NCBI GenBank assembly: GCA_038247995.1
Contig: JBBRUG010000007.1
Coordinates: 1 to 43,816 of the forward strand
Direction of reading: 5' to 3'
DNA: 43,816 bases
Source of the DNA: JBBRUG01 sp038247995
GTDB lineage: Bacteria; Chloroflexota; Chloroflexia; Chloroflexales; Chloroflexaceae
The notes under the pieces were generated by a model. That model was not told the DNA's origin. It made no database searches and worked only from the letters and a program-made list of their open reading frames with translations. Made by a program: the position numbers and the translations under genes. Below, piece by piece: positions 38,272-43,816 of this stretch. Numbering within the stretch: the stretch's first letter is position 1; each line of letters starts with the position of its first letter.

Positions 38272-39147
38272 ATGGACGTAACTCGGCCACTAATGCTTGG
38301 GATCGTCGGGGAGAGCGCCGCCGGCAAGACGACGCTCTCGCGGGGTGTGGCGCGGTTGCTCGGCGGCAACGGCGTTACGCCGATCTGCCTGGATGACTAT
38401 CATCGGTATGAGCGCGTCGAGCGTGCCCAGCGCCACCTCACCGCCAGCGATCCTGCGGCAAATAATCTGGAGCAGATGGCGAGCGATCTGGCCGCATTAC
38501 GCGCCGGCCGTACCATTACGAAGCCGATCTACGACCATCGGCAGGGTGTGTTGCGCGGGCCGGAAGTTGTTGCGGCGATGGGCCTGGTGATTGCCTACGG
38601 CATGCTTACGCTGACGCCGCCCACGCTCACCGAACTCTTTGACCTGACGGTCTACCTCGATCCCGCGCCGGACTTGATCCATCAATGGCGCCTCAAGCGT
38701 GATGTCAGTGAGCGCGGTTATACAGCCGCCGAAGTCCACGCTCACGCAGAGGAGCGCACCCGCGATGCCCAGCGCTTCATCCGCGGCCAGCGCGCCCGCG
38801 CCAACCTGGTCATTCGCTTTCAGCCGGGTTCAGGCGACCGCCTCGCCGTCGAACTACGCCTCCGCCACCAAGCCCAACCCTTCGATTGGACGCTGCTGAA
38901 TTATCCCGGCATCATCAGCGACCCAGCGCTCGTTGATGAAGATGGCTGCACCTGCCCTTATCTCCAGATCGGCACTGAGGTGACGCTCGCAGACTTGCGC
39001 GCCGCCCAGAACGCACTCTGGGCTAGCCTGCCCACCGCGCCAGACCCGCTGGCTCCCTCGCGCCTTACCGACGCGCCGATCACCGCTTTTGTGCAGACGT
39101 TTGTGGCTTGTCAGCTACTGCATTCACGGGAAAGAGCGGAAAACTGA
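38272..39147 (+). CDS. Phosphoribulokinase/uridine-kinase family P-loop kinase
   Basis: This 291-aa protein resembles phosphoribulokinase, which makes ribulose 1,5-bisphosphate, and uridine kinase. The P-loop GESAAGKTT is at 13-21, ICLDDYHRYER at 38-48 contains D41/D42 at the catalytic-base position, DPAANNLEQM is at 60-69, and KPIYDHRQG at 84-92. FDLTVYLDP and RDVSERGYT also match. The Glu of the family motif (V-E-G-L) is replaced: the sequence reads VIAYGMLTL with Y109. That may weaken metal binding or signal a different substrate. There is no RubisCO gene in the window. ATG at 38272 lacks a ribosome-binding site. Adjacent transaldolase suggests pentose-phosphate metabolism. Confidence 0.78.
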   Translation: MDVTRPLMLGIVGESAAGKTTLSRGVARLLGGNGVTPICLDDYHRYERVERAQRHLTASDPAANNLEQMASDLAALRAGRTITKPIYDHRQGVLRGPEVVAAMGLVIAYGMLTLTPPTLTELFDLTVYLDPAPDLIHQWRLKRDVSERGYTAAEVHAHAEERTRDAQRFIRGQRARANLVIRFQPGSGDRLAVELRLRHQAQPFDWTLLNYPGIISDPALVDEDGCTCPYLQIGTEVTLADLRAAQNALWASLPTAPDPLAPSRLTDAPITAFVQTFVACQLLHSRERAEN

Positions 39148-39158
39148 GCGCGGAGGGC

Positions 39159-40310
39159 CTATCGCCGATCAGTAAGTGCTTCGGCCAACCGCGCCACGCC
39201 GGCCGCAAATGTGCCCGGTTCAGTAAGTGCGGAAAGCATCAGGTGCGCGCCGGGTACGTCGCCGTAGAAGTAGCCGGGGTGGGCGAGCACGCCGTGTTCC
39301 AGCAGGTACAGCGCCAGCGCTTCTTCGTCGGGCCAGTCGCTGATCGCCGGGAAGAGGTAGTAGCCGCCGGCGGGCACTATGGCGCTGATCCGTGGATGAT
39401 CGGCGAGGTGCGCAACTGCCGCTGCGAGGTTGGTGCGTACCCGTTCCGCCATCGCCTGCACGAAGGGCGCGCCTTGCGCAAACAGGGTGGGCAGCATGAA
39501 CTGGCTTAAACCGTTTGCACCTAAAAAAGTATCGTTGATCAGCTCCAGGCGCGCTGCCCAGGAACGGGCCGGTGGATTCAATGCAATCCAGCCCAGCTTC
39601 ATATCGGGCAGGGCGAAACGCTTAGAAATGCCGTCCAACGTGAAGACGGGCAGATCGGGGTGAAGCGCAGCCACGGGCGGCACATGGGGAACTGCGATCG
39701 CAAATGGCGCGAACACCTCGTCGCTGATCAGTGGCAGGCCCAGCGCACGCAGGGCGGCGACAGGTTGAGTAAGCGTCATGCCGGTTGGGTTGTGCGGCGA
39801 GACAATCAGTACCGCACGGGTGCGTGCATCGGCGGCAGCCAGCAATGAGTGCGCGTCAATTGCCCAGCCACGCGCTTCTTCGAGCATGTAGCTGCGTAAC
39901 TCCACACCGCGCAGGGCGGCCAGATACTCAAAGAGCGGATAGGTGACGTTCGGCGCAAGCAGATTGTCGCCGGGATCGGCGAGCAGGGCGAAGAGCAGAC
40001 TATAGGCTTCGCTGGTGCTGGCGGTCATAAAAATATCGTCGGGTTCCAGGCGCAGCGACGGCGTCCGGGCCGCATAGGCGGCGCCAACAGCGGCGCGGGC
40101 CGCCGGAAGCCCACGCGGATCAGGCGTGTAGCGCCGGGTGGCCCAATACTCAGCAGCGGCGGCGGCGAGGATCGCCGGCGGGAAGTGCAACCCCTGCTGC
40201 GTAGGGTTGGAACTGGTCAGATCAAGATACCCGGCGCCGGACGCACGTGCCTGCCGGGCCAGTTCCAGATCGTTTGGGCTGAGTTCGAGATCGTCGAATG
40301 TACCAGGCAT
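39159..40310 (-). CDS. Aminotransferase class I/II (PLP-dependent)
   Basis: This 383-aa fold-type I PLP enzyme shows SPHNPTG (171-177), the Asp that contacts the pyridine nitrogen in ISDEVF (D197), and the Schiff-base lysine K230 in DGISKRFALPDMKLGWI. It resembles aspartate/alanine-type aminotransferases. The frame is open from 40394, but the first 28 residues translate a GCGTATT repeat, so ATG at 40310 (MPGTFDDLEL) is chosen; no ribosome-binding site is seen. Amino-donor specificity cannot be told. It follows the F420 oxidoreductase on the same strand after 123 bp. Confidence 0.88.
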   Translation of the reverse strand: MPGTFDDLELSPNDLELARQARASGAGYLDLTSSNPTQQGLHFPPAILAAAAAEYWATRRYTPDPRGLPAARAAVGAAYAARTPSLRLEPDDIFMTASTSEAYSLLFALLADPGDNLLAPNVTYPLFEYLAALRGVELRSYMLEEARGWAIDAHSLLAAADARTRAVLIVSPHNPTGMTLTQPVAALRALGLPLISDEVFAPFAIAVPHVPPVAALHPDLPVFTLDGISKRFALPDMKLGWIALNPPARSWAARLELINDTFLGANGLSQFMLPTLFAQGAPFVQAMAERVRTNLAAAVAHLADHPRISAIVPAGGYYLFPAISDWPDEEALALYLLEHGVLAHPGYFYGDVPGAHLMLSALTEPGTFAAGVARLAEALTDRR

Positions 40311-40325
40311 GGGAGTGATGCGTAT

Positions 40326-40350
40326 GCGTATTGCGTATTGCGTATTGCGT
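40326..40350. repeat. 7-bp tandem repeat upstream of the aminotransferase
   Basis: GCGTATT is repeated at 40326-40332, 40333-40339 and 40340-40346, then GCGT. It lies just upstream of the aminotransferase start codon and could cause slippage-driven length variation. Confidence 0.8.
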
Positions 40351-40379
40351 GACGAGTGATGCGTTGCGACGAGAACCGA

Positions 40380-40431
40380 GGAACGAAGGAACAAGCCATT
40401 TCACGGTTACCAGGCGCTTTGTTCCTTTGTT
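40380..40431 (-). terminator. Inverted repeat after the F420 oxidoreductase gene
   Basis: GAACGAAGGAACAA (40380-40393) and TTGTTCCTTTGTTC (40418-40431) are 14-bp inverted arms with one mismatch. They begin 2 bp beyond the F420 oxidoreductase stop codon. No long T-tract follows. Likely a transcript-ending or stabilising hairpin. Confidence 0.5.
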
Positions 40432-40433
40432 CT

Positions 40434-41456
40434 TTAGCCGCGTAGTTCTGTAGCGAGGGCGCGCCACCAGTCATCCATTTGGCCGGGAACGAAAGGCATA
40501 TACAGCGTAATCCGATCATAGAGGCCGCTGTAGCGTTCACGCAGGGCAGCGCCGAGATCGGCCATGTCGGCTTCGACCGCGAAGGTCTGCTCCACCTCAG
40601 CGGTGATTAGCGCCGTCATCTCAGCCCATCGTTGCTGAGCCGCGAGTTGCGAGAGTTGTTCGCCGAGTTCGCTCCAGCCGTGGCACGCAAGCACCGCACG
40701 GTAGGTGGGCGTCGAGCCGTAGAAGGCGATCTGCTGACGCACAAAGGCGCGCAGTTTCGCCCGCGTCTCGGCGTCGGGGCCGGTGATCACGAAGGCGCTG
40801 CCGGCAACGATACATGCGCCGGGATCGCGCCCGGCCTGTTCGGCGCCGGCGACGATTTGCGGACGCAGCACTTCGCGCAGGTATTTGGGACTGGTGAGCG
40901 GGTGACCATGGAAGCCGTCACAGACGGCGCCGGCCAGATGTGCCAGGCCGGTGTTTACTCCGGCGATATAGATTGGAATGTCGGGGTACTTGATCGGGCC
41001 GGGGCTGAAAAACGGCGTCATCAGCGTATGCTGATAGTGCGTACCGCGATAGTTCAGCCGCTCGCCGGTTTGCCAACTAGCCCAGATTGCGCGTAAGGCA
41101 GCGATATAGTCGCGCAGGCGCGCAGCAGGCGCATCCCAGGGTGTACTGAAGCGGCGCTCGATATGCGCCTTCACCTGAGTGCCCAGGCCCAACACGAAAC
41201 GCCCGCCGGAGTAGGCGGCGAGATCCCAGGCGATTTGCGCAGTAATCATTGGGCTGCGCGGAAAGGCAATCGCCACAGCGGTGCCAAGCTGGATCTGCTG
41301 GGTATGCTCGGCGGCAAGCACAAGCGGCAGAAAGCTGTTGTGGCCGGTTTCCGGCGTCCAGACCGCTGCAGCGCCAATGGATTCGGCGGTGCGGGCCAGA
41401 GCGGTGATCGTCGGCAGTGGGTTGGCGTCAATCGAACTGGCTACATCGAGGAGCAT
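40434..41456 (-). CDS. Luciferase-like (LLM class) F420-dependent oxidoreductase
   Basis: This 340-aa TIM-barrel protein belongs to the luciferase-like monooxygenase superfamily, in the F420-dependent branch. Typical stretches are GAAAVWTPETGHNSFLPLVL, IQLGTAVAIAFPRSPMITAQIAWDLAAYSGGRFVLGLGTQV, and PDIPIYIAGVN. The frame is open further upstream, but ATG at 41456 (MLLDVASSID) with AGGA upstream is chosen. Chloroflexi are known to make coenzyme F420, which fits. The substrate is unknown. FMN use instead of F420 cannot be excluded. Confidence 0.86.
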   Translation of the reverse strand: MLLDVASSIDANPLPTITALARTAESIGAAAVWTPETGHNSFLPLVLAAEHTQQIQLGTAVAIAFPRSPMITAQIAWDLAAYSGGRFVLGLGTQVKAHIERRFSTPWDAPAARLRDYIAALRAIWASWQTGERLNYRGTHYQHTLMTPFFSPGPIKYPDIPIYIAGVNTGLAHLAGAVCDGFHGHPLTSPKYLREVLRPQIVAGAEQAGRDPGACIVAGSAFVITGPDAETRAKLRAFVRQQIAFYGSTPTYRAVLACHGWSELGEQLSQLAAQQRWAEMTALITAEVEQTFAVEADMADLGAALRERYSGLYDRITLYMPFVPGQMDDWWRALATELRG

Positions 41457-41568
41457 TGGGTTGTTCCTGGCGGCATGTCCTTGCGGACACGGCGCGCATA
41501 GCAGATTGGGCGTGTGGGGCGGCGGACACACATTGGTCCGCCCGTACATTCGCCGCCTGCCGCCTGAA

Positions 41569-42168
41569 TCAGGGCTTGATCCGGCGCAAAATTGCCGTCA
41601 GCCGATCATAATCATCTTTGAGCAAACCAGCCAATTCACGCCCAGCGTGCAGACGATACGCATCGCCGTCGGGGTGGGCATAAGCGGCGGCACGAATCGC
41701 GGCGGCGAGTAGTTCATCGCTGGGAATGTGGGCTGCGAAAAGCACGGCACGAAAGAAGTCGCACGCGGCGGCGAAGCGGGCCAGTTCCGCCGGTGAACAC
41801 GGGTAAACCGAGTAGTGGACGGGTGGCGGCTGGGGCGGCAGGTATTGATAGACGCGCTCGCGGGTGGCAAAACCGACGGTAATTGCCGAGAACTCGGTCT
41901 GGAGCACTTCGGCGAGATCGGGATGCTCGTGGTAGATCTCTGCGTCGTAGAGGTTGCGCCCAGTGTAGGTACGCCCGCGCACCACCGCCCGCCCGCCGGG
42001 TTCTTTGCTGCCGGTGCGAATCTCATACACCAGGCCATACACGGCGAGATCTTCGCTGCGCGTGGCGGCACGCACGAGAGCGCCGAAAGGCGGCGCGGTG
42101 TGCAGTTCGTAGGCGCCGGAAGTAAAGGTTGTGGTAGACGACTCGATGATCTCGCCAATCCGCTCCAT
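41569..42168 (-). CDS. HAS-barrel domain protein paired with NurA
   Basis: The N-terminal half of this 199-aa protein resembles the HAS barrel (HerA-ATP synthase barrel): IGEIIESSTTTFTSGAYEL, PPFGALVRAA, and VYGLVYEIRTGS. The C-terminal half (about 115-199) is mostly helical (PAELARFAAACDFFRAVLF ... LLKDDYDRLTAILRRI). There is no ATPase core or P-loop. In HerA motors the HAS barrel is the N-terminal domain that docks NurA; here it is encoded alone, 11 bp after nurA. AAGGG lies 8 bases before the ATG. A likely role is as an adaptor in a NurA-HerA DNA-end-resection complex with the motor encoded elsewhere. The family call is by pattern, not by search. Confidence 0.7.
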   Translation of the reverse strand: MERIGEIIESSTTTFTSGAYELHTAPPFGALVRAATRSEDLAVYGLVYEIRTGSKEPGGRAVVRGRTYTGRNLYDAEIYHEHPDLAEVLQTEFSAITVGFATRERVYQYLPPQPPPVHYSVYPCSPAELARFAAACDFFRAVLFAAHIPSDELLAAAIRAAAYAHPDGDAYRLHAGRELAGLLKDDYDRLTAILRRIKP

Positions 42169-42179
42169 GCAAGCGTCCC

Positions 42180-43388
42180 TTAGCTACGACTAAACGTTTT
42201 ACTGTCGGCCTTGGCCGAAGATGTCTTCGTCACCTCGGCACGGAGCAGGCTGCCCTCGACGAGGCGCTGGAAGGCGCGGCGATCGGTGTTACGCACAACG
42301 GCCTGCTCGTGGGCGCGGGCCAGCGCCACCGGGTAACCATCACCCTTGGCGCACTGATCGTACACGAGGCTGTGTACAAGGTCAACCTGTTGGGCATCTT
42401 CGGCAACCCAACGCGGAATCTCGATCCGCGCCAGTTCACGCCCAATCCGCAGATGAAAGAAGTGGATCAGATGCAGGCCATAACGCTCGACATTGATCCG
42501 GCTCATCGAGACGAAGATTGGGCCGCGCTCGCCCTCGCGCAGTTGCTCCGCAAGAATGTCGCTATCCACCAGGCCCTGGCAGATCCGGCACGATGGCGGG
42601 CGCCCGGCGGCGACATCGCTACAGACTGAGCAATTGGCGCCGCGCCCGGCGGCCACATCGACATCGGGGCAGAACATCAGACGGATCGTGCCGGTAACTT
42701 CGGGCGAACGCGGGCGGCTGATGTATGAGGCCACCGGGATGCCGCGTTCGCGCATTGCCTCCAGGTAGGCCAGGTAGCGGCCCAGGAAATGATCCTGCAC
42801 AAAGCGCTCGGCGCCGGCGAGCGCCCAACGCACGAGCGTACCGTCTTGCAGGGCCAGGCCGGGTAGATCGGGGGGCAGGAACGTATCGGCAAGGCCCACA
42901 AGGGCTTCGCCCTCCTCGACATCGCGGCGCGCACTGAGGTAATTACCCTCAATGGGCACGCGGCGGGCGCCGTCGGTAAGGTAGAGATCTTCCTCGCGGA
43001 AGTAGAGCGCCGGTTGCGAGGTGAGCCGGGCCGTGGGCTGGGCGCCATATTGCAGAAAGACCTGCCCGATATTGATCAGGTAGCAGGCCACATTGCCATG
43101 ACGATCAAGGTCGATCTGCGAACCATCAGTGGCCACCAGCGCATAACTTGGCGGGCGTTCCGGCAAGGGGCGCACGAAATTTAGCGGCTCGACCGGGCGG
43201 GCAAACAGCCAGTTCGTCGTCTCGCGGCTCAACTCAACCGCTGTCGCCCAGCGTAACTCAGCGCCCGCCTCGGCCAAGTACCGCGCGCGCACCTGGGTGG
43301 CCCGCGCCTGCGAGTCGGCGGCGCTGCCGGCGGCGGCGTGCGACATCTGGCGGATCTGGCGGCTGAGCGCCGACATATCGAGGCCCAT
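42180..43388 (-). CDS. nurA: NurA-family 5'-3' nuclease with cysteine-cluster insertion
   Basis: This 402-aa protein has the NurA nuclease core: ATDGSQIDLDRHG with metal ligand D88, the acidic stretch RRDVEEGEALV near 154-164, LQDGTLVRWAL with D182, ASYISRP (Y222), and YPVALARAHEQAVV with H360. NurA is a Mn-dependent 5'-3' nuclease working with HerA in DNA-end processing. An insertion at about 245-272 carries C253-x2-C256 and C267-x2-C270, a possible zinc or iron-sulfur site not usual in archaeal NurA. The frame is open to 43406, but ATG at 43388 has GGAGGTAA seven bases upstream. It precedes the HAS-barrel gene. Confidence 0.88.
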   Translation of the reverse strand: MGLDMSALSRQIRQMSHAAAGSAADSQARATQVRARYLAEAGAELRWATAVELSRETTNWLFARPVEPLNFVRPLPERPPSYALVATDGSQIDLDRHGNVACYLINIGQVFLQYGAQPTARLTSQPALYFREEDLYLTDGARRVPIEGNYLSARRDVEEGEALVGLADTFLPPDLPGLALQDGTLVRWALAGAERFVQDHFLGRYLAYLEAMRERGIPVASYISRPRSPEVTGTIRLMFCPDVDVAAGRGANCSVCSDVAAGRPPSCRICQGLVDSDILAEQLREGERGPIFVSMSRINVERYGLHLIHFFHLRIGRELARIEIPRWVAEDAQQVDLVHSLVYDQCAKGDGYPVALARAHEQAVVRNTDRRAFQRLVEGSLLRAEVTKTSSAKADSKTFSRS

Positions 43389-43406
43389 AAGGTTACCTCC
43401 GCGCAA

Positions 43407-43427
43407 CAGGATTCAGGATTCAGAAGG
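43407..43427. repeat. CAGGATTCAGGATTCAG repeat, upstream of nurA
   Basis: A 21-bp stretch containing CAGGATTCAGGATTCAG lies just upstream of nurA. It is identical to 20336-20356 in the spacer upstream of the amt fusion gene. Confidence 0.85.
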
Positions 43428-43474
43428 TTGCTTCAGGCAGCATAGTACATCTGTTTTGGTCTGTCAATATTTTC

Positions 43475-43788
43475 CGGCTCCCGCCAGGGCATGCGCAGGG
43501 CCGCTCCGCCCCCTGCTTCCCTTTTGGGGGTAGGTTTTTTACCGGATCGCGTTCTGATGCACTATTCCCCGCATCCCCCCGGCCCGCTTCTCCCTCAAGA
43601 GGAGAAGGGGGGGCACCGCAGCGATTCCGCAGTGCGATGCGCTCGGAAGCCCCGCTCCCCTCCGAGGGAGCGGGGTTTGGGGTGTGGTGAATGGGCGGCT
43701 GGGCCGAAAAAACCTACCCCCAAAAGCCCCTCCTACGCCCGCTGATTGCGGCTCCCGCCAGGGCATGCGCAGGGCCGCTCCGCCCCCT
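43475..43788. repeat. Nested repeat element: 40-bp direct repeats around a 20-bp inverted-repeat core
   Basis: A 40-bp sequence beginning CGGCTCCCGCCAGGGCATG is at 43475-43514 and again at 43749-43788. Between them, CTTTTGGGGGTAGGTTTTTT (43521-43540) and its exact reverse complement (43707-43726) bound a 206-bp unit. Inside are hairpins CTTCTCC/GGAGAAG (43587-43607) and CCCCGCTCCC/GGGAGCGGGG (43650-43675). No protein-coding feature is convincing. It resembles a non-autonomous, REP/MITE-like element. No other gene is seen in 43389-43816. Confidence 0.8.
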
Positions 43789-43816
43789 CCTACCCCCGCT
43801 GGAGGGCCGTGCCGCC

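Noticed and set aside
43491..43766. Overlapping small ORFs in the right-end repeat region
   Set aside because: They translate palindromic, Pro/Arg/Gly-rich repeats and lack start signals.

Overview
This 43.8-kb window looks like chromosomal DNA of a filamentous bacterium of the phylum Chloroflexota, most likely class Chloroflexia (the Chloroflexus/Roseiflexus/Oscillochloris side). The call rests on a complete alternative complex III operon (actABCDEFG, with the small actG known from phototrophic Chloroflexi), an F420-type luciferase-like oxidoreductase, a high-GC, densely coding layout, and intergenic spacers rich in short repeats. No rRNA, tRNA, CRISPR array, insertion sequence or prophage gene was recognised. 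Taxonomy is inference. The window does not show whether the cell is phototrophic.

Layout. 1-176: 43-bp tandem repeat. 177-2000 (-): lipoprotein solute-binding protein. 2062-5259 (+): SWIM-SNF2 helicase. 5330-6733 (-): type II NADH dehydrogenase, divergent from the act operon across a 512-bp regulatory gap holding two sigma70-type promoters and two operator-like inverted repeats. 7246-15470 (+): actABCDEFG, ended by a repeat block and a strong terminator. 15720-16585 (+): anchored rhodanese without the catalytic Cys, then a methyltransferase remnant. 16563-20263 (-): murJ, LytR-CpsA-Psr protein and birA. 20435-25532 (+): an ammonium-transporter/histidine-kinase/double-receiver fusion, a receiver-PP2C phosphatase and an AhpD-like protein. 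25588-28733 (-): transglutaminase (TgpA type) and TatD nuclease. 28866-32372 (+): ktrA and two tandem ktrB paralogues. 32530-33717 (-): membrane-anchored zincin. 34073-35176 (+): solitary DNA methyltransferase with its own promoter and palindrome. 35186-37258 (-): glycogen debranching enzyme. 37473-39147 (+): transaldolase and a phosphoribulokinase-like P-loop kinase. 39159-43388 (-): aminotransferase, F420 oxidoreductase, a HAS-barrel protein and NurA nuclease. 43389-43816: a nested repeat element.

How it works together. NDH-2 reduces the quinone pool and alternative complex III oxidises quinol and reduces a periplasmic electron carrier, so the divergent pair forms the input and output of one electron-transport segment. 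The amt-kinase and receiver-phosphatase genes read as one signalling operon linking ammonium to a phosphorelay and a serine-phosphatase switch. KtrA with two KtrB subunits is a potassium-uptake module. NurA and the HAS-barrel protein form a DNA-end-processing pair with no HerA motor in view.

Cross-cutting features. Several genes (SBP, rhodanese, birA, tatD) have a -10 box only 6-10 nt before the start codon, which suggests leaderless or nearly leaderless mRNAs. At least three dispersed repeat families recur in unrelated intergenic gaps. The best candidates for something undescribed are the NurA/HAS-barrel pair, the ammonium-sensing operon, the two-ktrB operon, and the operator-controlled solitary methyltransferase.
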